Below are positions 1 to 8,870 of a stretch of DNA of 32,404 nucleotides, one piece after another (the first letter of the stretch is position 1; each line of letters begins with the position of its first letter). A program made the translations under genes and the position numbers. The stretch spans positions 1 through 32,404 of the forward strand of contig BDSV01000063.1 of assembly GCA_002898075.1 (NCBI GenBank), given 5' to 3'. The notes under the pieces are model-generated. The model saw only the letters and a list, made by a program, of their open reading frames with translations. It made no database searches and had not been told where the DNA came from. The stretch comes from a bacterium BMS3Abin03 (GTDB taxonomy: Bacteria; Bacteroidota; Ignavibacteria; Ignavibacteriales; Ignavibacteriaceae).

Positions 1-885
1 AGTTATGGGATTGAGTTAAAACCATTTTTAAAGGGTTACTACAATTTTCTTAATTTTTCAAGTGGAACCGGCAACCAGTATCAGGCAGATTATTATTTTG
101 GGAGGAAATCGCTTTTTCAGAAACTTTGCCCTAGAGCAATTTCCTTACGGTTAAGAAACGGCTGGGAGCATTATAGTAACGGTGATTATATGGGAGCACA
201 AATAATTTTCCTCGGTATTTATTCATCGGGTGAAAATTATTCTGCGCTTGTGGGACTAGTTGAATCTTACAAAAAATTGAACCGGCTTAATAAATCGGTT
301 AAAACATTAGAAAAAGCTATTGACAGTTTTGAAGGGACTTCTTATTATTTTAACCTGGAGTTGTTGTTTGCCGATTTGCTGGCTGTGAAGCGTGAGTTCG
401 GTAATGCTGATTCTTTATATAATATTTTATCAGAACAGAATCCGAACCGGAGATTGTTTTATATAGCCAATACACGATTAGAGTTAATGAAAAATAACCG
501 GCTCATAGTTAAATATTTAAAAGGAAATAATTTTGATAAGTATAAAATTATCAGGAAATTGAATTCAGGATCATATAAGTACTCTACTTTTCCTGTCTGG
601 ATTTATCTATCGAAAAGCTATAATGAAGATTATGATATATTCATGGAACAATTTAATAAGAAAATAATTGTCGATGATTATTTAAGCAGCTATGCAGCTT
701 ATTCTCTTTCAAAATATATGTTGGATAATTATGATTTCATTAATGCACGTAAAATGGCAGCGCTTTCTTTGCGATATAATGCCGATAAAAATTTCACATC
801 TGTTTTAAAGAGCCAATATCAAATGACAGGTTGGTTTTATACAAACGGTAATAAAATATTATCCGAAATAAAATATGAGAAATAA
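1..885 (+). CDS. C-terminal part of an unidentified, possibly TPR-like protein (5' end outside window)
   Basis: The reading frame is open from the first base of the window to the TAA at 883-885, so 294 residues of a longer protein are visible. The first in-frame ATG at 190 is probably internal, because the same frame runs upstream without a stop. The visible part is rich in Tyr, Leu, Asn and Lys. It contains helix-pair-like stretches (around 'LVGLVESYKKLNRLNKSVKT' and the following AEXX-type helices) that resemble tetratricopeptide repeats, which would suggest a scaffold or protein-binding role. I see no catalytic motif, and the family cannot be named without the missing N-terminus. The next gene starts only 3 bases after the stop, so the two are probably co-transcribed. 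Confidence 0.6.
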   Translation, partial: SYGIELKPFLKGYYNFLNFSSGTGNQYQADYYFGRKSLFQKLCPRAISLRLRNGWEHYSNGDYMGAQIIFLGIYSSGENYSALVGLVESYKKLNRLNKSVKTLEKAIDSFEGTSYYFNLELLFADLLAVKREFGNADSLYNILSEQNPNRRLFYIANTRLELMKNNRLIVKYLKGNNFDKYKIIRKLNSGSYKYSTFPVWIYLSKSYNEDYDIFMEQFNKKIIVDDYLSSYAAYSLSKYMLDNYDFINARKMAALSLRYNADKNFTSVLKSQYQMTGWFYTNGNKILSEIKYEK

Positions 886-888
886 TTC

Positions 889-1965
889 ATGGAAAATGGA
901 AACAGTAAAAAGTTAACAGTTATTTCATATTTTCTAGGAATAATCGTAGCAGTTATTCTTGTTTACTTATTAGCCGCATTTCGAAATTTGTTAATACCGA
1001 TTGTGATTGCTGTTTTTCTTACTTATTTATTCTTCCCGATACTCGATTGGATGAATAAGAAGATAAGAATACCGAAAGGACTCGGAATAATATTAATCTT
1101 CATTTTTAACTTTGCAATATTTTATCTGATAGGATTACTCTTTTATTCCAGTTTCGCCGGTTTCTCTGTAAAGCTCGAAGCTTACGGACAGATGTTATCT
1201 AAAATTATACAGGATATTCTAAGCCCATTCAATATTACCCTTACCGAGATTGCACAGATGTTTGGCATAGAAACCGAAAAGTTCAATGCCGGGAACCTGA
1301 TTAAAAAACTTTTTGATGCAGGAATCATTCAAAACCTGTTATCATCATTTTCCGATTTGTTCAGTAATTTCTTTATCGTTATGCTTTTCTGGGTTTTTAT
1401 GATTATGGGCAAAACAAAATTTGAAGACAGACTTAAAATTGCACTGAAAGACAGTTCGGTGGATGTAAGTAAAACACTTAACTCTATAAATGATCAACTT
1501 CAATCATATTTATTAATAAAAACGGCGGTGAGTTTAGCTACCGGCATTACATTCACAATCATTCTCTACATTTACGGAATTCCGTTTGCAATGATATGGG
1601 GCTTTCTTGCATTCGTGATGAATTACATCCCGAATGTCGGTTCGTTAATAGCAACTGTCTTTCCTATACTGATAGGCATGTTGGAGTATGGTTTAGGATT
1701 AACTTCTATTTCTTTGGCGGCAGTGCTCGTAATTGTTCAGCAGATATTCGGTAATATGATCGAACCGAAATTACTGGGTAGTAAGATGGATCTAAGCACC
1801 GTGTTTATTCTATTATCACTTGTATTTTGGGGCTGGGTATGGGGAATAGTAGGAATGTTTCTTGCAGTACCAATCGCTTCCGTTATGAAAATATTATGCA
1901 GCAACATCGAGCCGTTAAAACCGATAGCAATTATAATGGGAACCAAAGCCGAACCAATAAATTAA
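889..1965 (+). CDS. AI-2E family transporter (PerM/YhhT-like membrane protein)
   Basis: This 358-residue integral membrane protein has the layout of the AI-2E exporter/permease family (UPF0118, PF01594). Two hydrophobic segments near the N-terminus (about 10-60) and one at 65-90 precede a soluble, helical loop at roughly 95-150. Further membrane segments fill 150-345. Family hallmarks include the 'WGFLAFVMNYIPNVGS' region and 'VQQIFGNMIEPKLLGSKMDL' followed by a final hydrophobic hairpin with 'WGWVWGIVGMFLAVPI'. Members are named for autoinducer-2 export, but related proteins act as Na+/H+ antiporters or have unknown substrates, so the substrate here is not known. It starts 3 bases after the preceding gene and is followed within 20 bases by the CCA-adding enzyme, which suggests one transcript. 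Confidence 0.9.
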   Translation: MENGNSKKLTVISYFLGIIVAVILVYLLAAFRNLLIPIVIAVFLTYLFFPILDWMNKKIRIPKGLGIILIFIFNFAIFYLIGLLFYSSFAGFSVKLEAYGQMLSKIIQDILSPFNITLTEIAQMFGIETEKFNAGNLIKKLFDAGIIQNLLSSFSDLFSNFFIVMLFWVFMIMGKTKFEDRLKIALKDSSVDVSKTLNSINDQLQSYLLIKTAVSLATGITFTIILYIYGIPFAMIWGFLAFVMNYIPNVGSLIATVFPILIGMLEYGLGLTSISLAAVLVIVQQIFGNMIEPKLLGSKMDLSTVFILLSLVFWGWVWGIVGMFLAVPIASVMKILCSNIEPLKPIAIIMGTKAEPIN

Positions 1966-1984
1966 AAACTTGTTTTATAGAAAT

Positions 1985-3403
1985 ATGACCTTTAGTAATG
2001 AGCTGAAAAAATATAATTTCTTGCAGGCAGCATCTAAAGTGGCTGATAAATTGAAACTCGATGTTTATCTGGTTGGAGGATTTATAAGAGACCTGATTTT
2101 GAAACGCAAACGCGTCGATATCGATTTTCTAATTGTTGGTGATGGAAATAAGTATGCACGTGCATTGGCGAAAGAACTTGATGTTGCAAAAGTTGTAATA
2201 TTTAAAACATTCGGAACGGCACACTTTACATATCAGGGATTAGACTTTGAATTTGTCGGTGCGAGAAAAGAATCCTACAGCCGTGATAGCCGAAAGCCAA
2301 AAGTTACAGGCGGATCATTTGAAGACGATATTAGCCGGAGAGATTTTACGATTAATACACTGGCTGTTCCCATCAATAGTAAAAACTTTGGTGAGCTAAT
2401 TGATATATTCAACGGTTATAAGGACCTTCAAAACAAATTGATAAAAACACCAATCGATCCGTTAATTACATTCGATGATGATCCTCTCAGAATTTTGCGC
2501 GCATTCAGATTTGCAGCACAGCTTGAGTTTACCGTCGATGACTCGATACTAAATGCTGCAAATAAACTCAAAGATAGATTAGAAATAGTTTCTCAGGAAA
2601 GAAAGACGGATGAGTTTTTTAAAATACTTCTGGCTCCAAAACCGTCTATTGGGTTGAAACTGCTTTATGATACAGGAGTGATGGAAGTCGTATTCCCTGA
2701 GATTTCAAAATTGAGCGGTGTAGATCAGCGCAACGATTATCATCATAAAGATGTTTTTCTGCATACCTGCGACGTAGTTGATAATATCGCTGCAAAAAGT
2801 GAGGATGTTTGGCTTAGGTTCGCCGCTTTAGTTCACGATATTGCCAAACCGCAAACTAAAAAGTTTGTTGAAGGAATTGGGTGGACTTTTCATGGTCACG
2901 AAGAACTCGGTGCCAAAATGGTTAAACGTATTTTCAGAAGATTAAAACTGCCGTTAAATAAAGTAGATTACGTTGAGAATTTGGTTCGTCTTCACCTAAG
3001 ACCGATAGCACTCGCGAAGGATGAAGTAACCGATTCTGCAATACGCAGATTAATAGTTTCTGCGGGCGAGGACCTCGATGATTTAATTACACTTTGCAGA
3101 GCCGATATTACAAGTAAGAATCCTGAAAAGGTGAGTAAATATTTGCAGAATTACGAAAGAGTAATGAAAAAAGTAATCGAGGTAAAGGAAAAAGATAAAT
3201 TAAAAGCATTCCAATCACCGGTAAGAGGTGAAACAATTATGGAAGTTTGCAATCTGAAGCCATCGAAAAAAGTTGGTGAAATAAAAAAAGCCATCGAAGA
3301 AGCTATTCTCGATGGCAAAATAGGAAATAATTATGAGGAAGCTTATCAATATCTTTTAAAGATAAAAGATGACCTCTTAAAAGACGAAAAAACTAAGAAT
3401 TGA
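1985..3403 (+). CDS. cca: CCA tRNA nucleotidyltransferase / poly(A) polymerase family with HD domain
   Basis: Adds or repairs the 3' CCA end of tRNAs in the cytoplasm. The class II nucleotidyltransferase core is clear: 'YLVGGFIRDLIL' followed by the metal-binding 'DIDF', then 'RRDFTINTLA' and 'DPLRILRAFRFAA', all diagnostic of the CCA-adding/poly(A) polymerase family. The C-terminal half carries an HD phosphohydrolase-type domain ('LRFAALVHDIAKP', 'FHGHEELGA', 'RLHLRP'). The protein has 472 residues, close to other HD-containing members. I chose the ATG at 1985; an in-frame TTG at 1970 would add five residues, and neither has a good ribosome binding site. Sequence alone does not separate a full CCA-adding enzyme from an A-adding or poly(A)-only member. 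It lies 19 bases after the AI-2E gene. Confidence 0.9.
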   Translation: MTFSNELKKYNFLQAASKVADKLKLDVYLVGGFIRDLILKRKRVDIDFLIVGDGNKYARALAKELDVAKVVIFKTFGTAHFTYQGLDFEFVGARKESYSRDSRKPKVTGGSFEDDISRRDFTINTLAVPINSKNFGELIDIFNGYKDLQNKLIKTPIDPLITFDDDPLRILRAFRFAAQLEFTVDDSILNAANKLKDRLEIVSQERKTDEFFKILLAPKPSIGLKLLYDTGVMEVVFPEISKLSGVDQRNDYHHKDVFLHTCDVVDNIAAKSEDVWLRFAALVHDIAKPQTKKFVEGIGWTFHGHEELGAKMVKRIFRRLKLPLNKVDYVENLVRLHLRPIALAKDEVTDSAIRRLIVSAGEDLDDLITLCRADITSKNPEKVSKYLQNYERVMKKVIEVKEKDKLKAFQSPVRGETIMEVCNLKPSKKVGEIKKAIEEAILDGKIGNNYEEAYQYLLKIKDDLLKDEKTKN

Positions 3404-3417
3404 AAGCTTGTTCCTAA

Positions 3418-3858
3418 TTAAAATCTGATCGAAACACCCATCATATATGTTTTGTCGGAAACGAATGCTTTATTATTTTTTATACCGAGAAAAACATTAA
3501 CAGGAATTTTATCTTTTGTTTTCGCTAACTCGTATTCGATATTATCAAACTCAGCAGCAAAAGATGAACTGTTTAAACCATTTATAGTAGCAGATGTATC
3601 AACCGGTTCTTTTTTTTCTTTATTCTTTTTAATTACAGCATAAACAATAATACCGGCTATAACAGCACCACCGATAATGTATAATACCGTATTATCTGAG
3701 TTGTCAAGTTGCGATGAACCACTTCCGTTTCCGTCGGGTTTGCTATTAATTCGTAAATAGCTTTGGGAATAGCCGTTTGATACCGGGATAAAAAATGTAA
3801 TTGATAGAGCAATTAAAATTGCTGTGAGCAATTGGTACCTGGTCAGTTTTATTTTCAA
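3418..3858 (-). CDS. small exported hypothetical protein with one internal membrane segment
   Basis: This is the only convincing minus-strand gene and converges on cca with a 14-base gap. The 146-residue product starts with a basic stretch and a hydrophobic signal (LLTAILIALSITFF) ending near 'SNGYSQS'. A Gly/Ser/Asn-rich linker follows, then a second hydrophobic segment ('IIGGAVIAGIIVYAVI'), a very basic 'KKNKEKK' patch and a C-terminal region ending in 'MMGVSIRF'. A terminal aromatic after a beta-strand-like segment is common in outer-membrane or envelope proteins. I chose the TTG at 3858-3856 because a near-perfect Shine-Dalgarno sequence sits at the right distance from it. A GTG at 3867-3865 would overlap that site and add three residues. 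I do not recognise the family. Confidence 0.65.
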   Translation of the reverse strand: MKIKLTRYQLLTAILIALSITFFIPVSNGYSQSYLRINSKPDGNGSGSSQLDNSDNTVLYIIGGAVIAGIIVYAVIKKNKEKKEPVDTSATINGLNSSSFAAEFDNIEYELAKTKDKIPVNVFLGIKNNKAFVSDKTYMMGVSIRF

Positions 3859-3861
3859 TTT

Positions 3862-3872
3862 GATCACCTTTT
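3862..3872 (-). promoter_or_regulatory. strong Shine-Dalgarno site deciding the start of the minus-strand gene
   Basis: Read on the minus strand the sequence is AAAAGGTGATC, an extended match to the anti-Shine-Dalgarno end of 16S rRNA. AGGTG ends six bases before the TTG at 3858 and overlaps the competing GTG at 3867, which argues for the TTG start. Confidence 0.6.
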
Positions 3873-4022
3873 AATTTGTTGCAGATTGATATGAAATATA
3901 ATTGAATTTTATTCATGTTTGCAAGTGAAATAATCCTCTTAAAATTTAAATATGCACAAACGGTTTGTTAAACGAAGCAATCATCAACCGTATATGTAAT
4001 TTATTTGCCGTTCATAAAGTAA

Positions 4023-4055
4023 TTTGAGGTTTAAGAATTGTAAACCATATTTTTG
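4023..4055 (+). promoter_or_regulatory. candidate Bacteroidota-type promoter for the efflux operon
   Basis: The 294-base gap between the divergent genes at 3858 and 4162 holds TTTG (4023-4026) and, 21 bases further, TATTTTTG (4048-4055). The second matches the TAnnTTTG -7 consensus of Bacteroidota. It lies about 105 bases before the TolC-like start. Nothing else in this gap stands out. The match is by eye only, in AT-rich DNA where chance hits are common. Confidence 0.3.
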
Positions 4056-4161
4056 TGCAGTTCATAAAACTCAATTTGTATTGAAATTGGCTAACTATTT
4101 AGTAAACTTTTAATTCCATCTGAGAATTTAATAACAAGATAAAACGAATCAGGAGATGATA

Positions 4162-5511
4162 ATGCGGACACTTTTTGCATTCATACTAATTTTAATAATT
4201 CCTATTTCTTCTTTTGCTCAGAAAGAATTATCGCTCAAACAGGCAATTCAAATTGCACTGCATAAAAATTCTTCAATACAGAAAGGATTGAACAATCTGG
4301 AATCATCCGAATCAAATGTGAAGCAATCTTACGGCAACTTTCTTCCAACTCTGGGGCTGGGCGCAAGTTGGGATTGGACCCGTTCGGATGTGTCCGGCTT
4401 CGGTACGGTGGTTATCGGAGGAGTGCAGGTGCCTAGTTTTGCCGTAACAACGCAAACACGAAATTACCAGTGGAATATAAACACTAATTGGACACTGTTC
4501 GACGGGCTTGCGAATTTAGCCACGCTTTCGAAAACTAAAAATGAATTAAAATCAGCAAAGCTTTCGTTAGAACGGTTGAAGCAGGATATTGTATTTCAAA
4601 CAACGAGCTTGTATTATGACATCATTAATAATCAGCAGCAGTTGAAAGTAAATAAAGATAATTTGAAATGGAATAAAAAGAATCTTGAAACTATTAGAGA
4701 ACGTAACAAGCTTGGTGCCGCCACTCTTGCCGATGTTTACCAGCAGGAAGTTGCAACCGGTAATTCCGAACTTGAACTTATTAAGACAAGTAACAGTTTC
4801 GAGATTGCTAAAAGCAACTTACTTTTTTATTTGGGTCTCGATGTCCTGGAAGAATATGTTTTTTCTGATACTCTTACAACCGAGGAATCGGAAATTCTCA
4901 ACACGGATTTATCAAAAGATTACAAAAATCTTTCGGACATAGTAGATAATGCATTAAATAGCCGGCTTGATTATAAAAGCGCTCAGTTAAATCTCGAAAG
5001 CGCTGTAAACGGAGTAACAATTGCCAAATCCGGGCATTTGCCCCGTTTGGTCGCTAATGGTTTTTACACATGGCGTGGTGACAATATAAACGATATTGAC
5101 AGGTCGAAAACTTTATCAGTCGGGCTTTCATTAAACATACCGATTTTCACGGGATGGTCTGTCGATAACAGGGTCCAGTTTGCTAAAGTGGATATGAAAA
5201 ATAAAGAAGTTGAATTAAATGATCTCCAAAGAGATATCAAAAGACAAATTCAAACAACGTATCTCGATCTTCAGGCGGCACAAAAAGGTCTTACCGTAAG
5301 TCAAAGCAATGTTGCTTCGGCCGGGGAAAATCTTAAGATAGAGCAGGAAAGATATTCACTTGGGGCAAGTAAACTACTCGATGTTTTGGTAGCGAATTCT
5401 AATTACACAAAAGCATTATCTGACTTGATAAATGCCCAGTTTGCTTATATCGTTCTCAGCAAAAAATTAAAATATTATCTTGGCGTTTTAGACTATTCCA
5501 AATACGAATAA
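4162..5511 (+). CDS. TolC family outer-membrane efflux channel
   Basis: This is the outer-membrane exit duct of the export system encoded downstream. The 449-residue protein starts with a signal peptide (MRTLFAFILILIIPISSFAQ). Two repeated outer-membrane efflux protein units follow, each with long alpha-helical coiled-coil stretches rich in Gln/Asn/Leu ('LERLKQDIVFQTTSLYYDII' and 'ERNKLGAATLADVYQQEVA' in the first; 'QRDIKRQIQTTYLDLQAAQK' and 'EQERYSLGASKLLDVL' in the second). 'R...LGAxxxxDVxxx' in both halves is typical of TolC-family internal duplication. An ATG at 4156 directly abuts AGGAG (4151-4155). The second ATG at 4162 is six bases from that site and starts the signal peptide cleanly, so I chose it. 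The adaptor gene follows after 25 bases. Confidence 0.92.
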   Translation: MRTLFAFILILIIPISSFAQKELSLKQAIQIALHKNSSIQKGLNNLESSESNVKQSYGNFLPTLGLGASWDWTRSDVSGFGTVVIGGVQVPSFAVTTQTRNYQWNINTNWTLFDGLANLATLSKTKNELKSAKLSLERLKQDIVFQTTSLYYDIINNQQQLKVNKDNLKWNKKNLETIRERNKLGAATLADVYQQEVATGNSELELIKTSNSFEIAKSNLLFYLGLDVLEEYVFSDTLTTEESEILNTDLSKDYKNLSDIVDNALNSRLDYKSAQLNLESAVNGVTIAKSGHLPRLVANGFYTWRGDNINDIDRSKTLSVGLSLNIPIFTGWSVDNRVQFAKVDMKNKEVELNDLQRDIKRQIQTTYLDLQAAQKGLTVSQSNVASAGENLKIEQERYSLGASKLLDVLVANSNYTKALSDLINAQFAYIVLSKKLKYYLGVLDYSKYE

Positions 5512-5536
5512 AAGTTAATTAAAGGAGATTGATTAA

Positions 5537-6838
5537 ATGGCTAAATCAAATAATAAAAAATCCAAAAAGAAGTTATTCATTTTTGGCGGCTTAGGTTTAC
5601 TGGTAGCAATTCTAATTGCTTTTGCTATTTTCGGCGGAAACAAAGAAGAAATAGTTTTAGTGCAGGTTGAAAAGGTTCAAAAGAGAGATATTACACAAAT
5701 TGTTACTGCAACCGGCAAAATCAATCCGGAATTTAAAGTTATTATTAATCCTGAAGTTACCGGTGAAATAATCGAATTACCGGTTAAGGAAGGGGACTTT
5801 GTTAAAAAAGGTGATTTGCTTATTCGTATAAAGGGTGATCAGTATAAAGCTCAGATGGAAAGAATGGAAGCTAATCTTAAAGCAACTCAGGCAGCTTTAA
5901 AAATTCGTGAAGCCGAACTGAACCGGCTGGAAAAAGAATTTGCAAGAGTAAAAGAATTGCAGAGTAAAGACCTGGCAAGTGATTCGGAATTGGAGACCGC
6001 CGAAAGCAATTTCTTAACTGCAAAAGCTTCGTACCAGCAGGCACAGGCAAACGTACTTCAGGCGAGAGCACAATTGAGGGAAATAATGGATACCCTGAAC
6101 AAAACGAAAATATATTCACCGATGAATGGAACAATAACTAATTTAAATGTCGAATTAGGTGAAAGAGTCCTCGGTAGCGGTTTTAGCCAGGGTACAAATA
6201 TTATGACTGTTTCTGACCTGAATAACATCCAAGCCGTTGTTGATGTGGACGAAAACGACGTTGTACTCGTTTCAATCGGCGACACTGCAATAGTGCAGGT
6301 TGATGCTTTCGGCGACAGGGAGTTTAAAGGAAAAGTTACGGAAATTGGTAACAGCGCTAAAACCTCGGGGCTTGGCTCGCAGGAAGAAGTTGTTAATTTT
6401 GAAGTTAAAATTAAATTGTTCGAGCTTGACCCGAACCTGAGACCGGGAATGTCCTGCACAGCGGATATTCGAACCGAGACTGTTCATAATGTTATAAGTG
6501 TTCCAATCCAAAGCGTAACGGCAAGAACTGATTTCGAAAGTCGTATGGGTGATAAAAGTGAAGACGAAGATGAGAATCTTCAAGCGGATAATATGAAAGA
6601 GAAAGATAACAAAAAACCGAAGGAAGTTGTATTTATTGTTGAAAATAACACTGCGAAGATGGTAGAAGTAAAAACAGGCATAAGCGATGATAATTATATT
6701 GAGATTAAGCGAGGTTTGGAAGGCGGTGAAGATGTTGTTTCCGGAAGTTACCGGGCAATTTCCAGACAACTAAAAGACGGCTCTAAAGTTAGAATAGAAG
6801 AAAAGCGCAAATCGGGAAGAATGGAAAAGAGAGGTTAG
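5537..6838 (+). CDS. periplasmic adaptor subunit of tripartite efflux pump (MacA/HlyD-like)
   Basis: This protein bridges the inner-membrane ABC transporter and the outer-membrane channel. The 433 residues begin with a basic N-terminus and one membrane segment (about 12-32). Half of a lipoyl domain follows ('[16 protein letters not shown]', about 80-95), then a coiled-coil hairpin at about 107-188 and the second lipoyl half ('[10 protein letters not shown]'). A beta-barrel domain contains '[15 protein letters not shown]' and '[15 protein letters not shown]', and a membrane-proximal domain ends the protein. An unusual, highly charged Asp/Glu/Lys-rich stretch at about 336-366 interrupts the beta-barrel/membrane-proximal boundary and is probably a flexible loop. 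AAAGGAG at 5521-5527 supports the ATG at 5537. The ATPase gene follows after 8 bases. Confidence 0.93.
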   Translation: MAKSNNKKSKKKLFIFGGLGLLVAILIAFAIFGGNKEEIVLVQVEKVQKRDITQIVTATGKINPEFKVIINPEVTGEIIELPVKEGDFVKKGDLLIRIKGDQYKAQMERMEANLKATQAALKIREAELNRLEKEFARVKELQSKDLASDSELETAESNFLTAKASYQQAQANVLQARAQLREIMDTLNKTKIYSPMNGTITNLNVELGERVLGSGFSQGTNIMTVSDLNNIQAVVDVDENDVVLVSIGDTAIVQVDAFGDREFKGKVTEIGNSAKTSGLGSQEEVVNFEVKIKLFELDPNLRPGMSCTADIRTETVHNVISVPIQSVTARTDFESRMGDKSEDEDENLQADNMKEKDNKKPKEVVFIVENNTAKMVEVKTGISDDNYIEIKRGLEGGEDVVSGSYRAISRQLKDGSKVRIEEKRKSGRMEKRG

Positions 6839-6846
6839 TTATAAAG

Positions 6847-7566
6847 ATGAACATTATAGATATTGAACATATTGCTAAAATATACCAGGTTGGTACCGAA
6901 GAAGTTCATGCATTACAGGACGTTTCATTAAGAATAGACAAGAATGAATACGTTGCAATTATGGGACCTTCGGGTTCAGGCAAATCCACTCTTATGAATA
7001 TGCTCGGCTGTCTCGATACACCTACATCGGGTAAGTATTTATTTAAAAGTGAAAATGTTAGCCAGATGAGTGATAATGACTTGGCAACCATAAGAAATAG
7101 AGAAATAGGTTTTGTGTTTCAAACATTTAATCTGCTTCCGAGGTCTGACGCGCTGCACAACGTAGAGTTACCGCTGATATATGCAGGAATGTCTTATTTA
7201 GACAGGAAGGAAAGAGCAGAGCAGGCGTTGGCGGATGTTGGTTTAAGTGATCGAATGCATCACAAACCGAATGAACTTTCCGGTGGGCAAAGGCAAAGGG
7301 TTGCTATTGCAAGAGCGCTTGTAACTAAACCCTCAATAATTTTAGCGGATGAACCGACCGGAAACCTTGATTCGAAAACCGGTGAGGAAATTATGCAATT
7401 ATTCCACGAAATTCATGCAAAAGGTAACACAATAATTCTTGTAACACACGAGGAATATATTGCCGAACATGCTTTAAGAATTATCAGGTTGAAAGACGGT
7501 CTCATAGAAAACGATGAAGTTGTTTCTAAAAGATATACTCCAAACGGGAATATAGCTGCCGAATGA
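6847..7566 (+). CDS. ABC transporter ATP-binding protein (MacB/LolD type)
   Basis: This is the cytoplasmic ATPase that powers the export pump. At 239 residues it is a stand-alone nucleotide-binding domain of the LolD/FtsE/MacB class. All motifs are intact: Walker [10 protein letters not shown] at 40-48, Q-loop in '[10 protein letters not shown]', signature [15 protein letters not shown] from 144, Walker B 'IILADEPT' with D168-E169, and the switch histidine H201 in 'VTHE'. In E. coli MacB the ATPase is fused to its permease; here it is a separate gene, followed after 68 bases by the first of two permeases. It starts 8 bases after the adaptor gene, so translation is probably coupled. Class and role are secure; the cargo is not known. 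Confidence 0.95.
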   Translation: MNIIDIEHIAKIYQVGTEEVHALQDVSLRIDKNEYVAIMGPSGSGKSTLMNMLGCLDTPTSGKYLFKSENVSQMSDNDLATIRNREIGFVFQTFNLLPRSDALHNVELPLIYAGMSYLDRKERAEQALADVGLSDRMHHKPNELSGGQRQRVAIARALVTKPSIILADEPTGNLDSKTGEEIMQLFHEIHAKGNTIILVTHEEYIAEHALRIIRLKDGLIENDEVVSKRYTPNGNIAAE

Positions 7567-7634
7567 AAAAGTCTGTTGATTCATTTTGTTTTTTTATTTT
7601 AATTATAGCTGTTTTATAATAATAGTCGAATGAT

Positions 7635-8870
7635 ATGGGTAACATAATATTTGAATTTAAAGAGGGATTGTTCATTGCTCTGAGGGCATTAAAAGCCAAT
7701 AAGGTGCGGTCTATCCTTACGATGCTCGGTATTTTTATAGGTATTACTGTGGTTGTGCTTATGTCAACAGCCATAAAAGGCATTGATAATTCTTTCCAGA
7801 AGGGTATTAGTGCACTTGGTTCGGATGTACTTTATATCGATAAATGGGCTTGGTTTTCTAATGTGGAATGGTGGAAGATGAGAAACAGGCGAAATATTAC
7901 GATGGAGGATTATAAAAAATTCAAAGACTCGGCAAAACTTCCTTTGGCGGTAGCACCAACATTAAGCTCCAGGCAAACAATTAAATTTGGTGATCGACGC
8001 GTTGATAATGTTTTCCTCAACGGCTCAACTTCCGATTATGTTAAAACAACAAATTTTACGTTCGCACAAGGCAGGTTTTACAGTGATGTTGAGAGTAATT
8101 CATCAAGACAAGTTGTAGTACTGGGCAGTGAAATTGCAAAGGAATTATTTCCACGGGGTGATGCTATAGATAAAAACGTGAAAATTGGAAAAGAAAGTTT
8201 CAAAGTTGTAGGAGTACTGACCGAACAGGGTAGTTTTATTCTCGGTCCCTTCAATCCTGATAACAGGGCGTATGTTCCAATCGGGACAATATTCAAGAAT
8301 TTTAAAACCATGCATAGAAGTACGGTAACTATAACCGTGCGAGCTAAAAATCCTGCATTAGTTGAAGAAACCAAAATTGAAGCAGAAGGAGTAATGAGAA
8401 AGATTAGAGGATTAAAATATGATGAGCCGAACGATTTTTCCATCAACCAGCAGGAGGGGTTAATGGACAATTATAACTCGGTTGTTGGCGTTATAAAAAT
8501 AGCAGGTTTATTTATTACCGGGCTTTCGCTTTTTGTAGGAGCAATCGGAATTATGAATATTATGTTTGTATCGGTAAGGGAAAGAACCAGGGAGATAGGA
8601 ATACGGAAAGCGATTGGTGCTAAAAAAAGGACTATACTTACGCAGTTTTTATTAGAAGCCTCTGCTATTTGCGTGGTTGGAGGAATTGCAGGACTTATAG
8701 CTGCTGTTATATTAAGCATGATTATCAATCAGTTTATACCAACTTCGGTACAGGTTGATGTGGTTATTATAGCTATCGGTGTTTCACTTTTAACCGGTAT
8801 TTTATCCGGAATAGCACCTGCATACACTGCCGCTAAACTCGACCCGGTTGATTCTTTGAGGTATGAGTAA
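7635..8870 (+). CDS. ABC transporter permease, MacB/FtsX family (first of two)
   Basis: A 411-residue inner-membrane subunit. The N-terminal segment 'KVRSILTMLGIFIGITVVVL' is the classic first membrane helix of the MacB/FtsX class. A large periplasmic MacB_PCD-like domain (about 45-270) follows, then three membrane helices starting near 280. The conserved cytoplasmic loop 'RERTREIGIRKAIGAKK' precedes the last two helices, and the protein ends in the family-typical 'AAKLDPVDSLRYE'. It lacks the fused ATPase of MacB, which is encoded just upstream. The next gene starts at the base after its stop codon. It is a recognisable paralogue of that gene, so the pump probably uses a heterodimer of the two. 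This class works by mechanotransmission, pushing substrate from periplasm through TolC. Confidence 0.93.
   Translation: MGNIIFEFKEGLFIALRALKANKVRSILTMLGIFIGITVVVLMSTAIKGIDNSFQKGISALGSDVLYIDKWAWFSNVEWWKMRNRRNITMEDYKKFKDSAKLPLAVAPTLSSRQTIKFGDRRVDNVFLNGSTSDYVKTTNFTFAQGRFYSDVESNSSRQVVVLGSEIAKELFPRGDAIDKNVKIGKESFKVVGVLTEQGSFILGPFNPDNRAYVPIGTIFKNFKTMHRSTVTITVRAKNPALVEETKIEAEGVMRKIRGLKYDEPNDFSINQQEGLMDNYNSVVGVIKIAGLFITGLSLFVGAIGIMNIMFVSVRERTREIGIRKAIGAKKRTILTQFLLEASAICVVGGIAGLIAAVILSMIINQFIPTSVQVDVVIIAIGVSLLTGILSGIAPAYTAAKLDPVDSLRYE

Noticed and set aside
6058-6769. Long minus-strand open frames opposite the adaptor gene
   Set aside because: They lie antisense to a gene with clear domain structure, have no recognisable motifs and show the composition of shadow frames.
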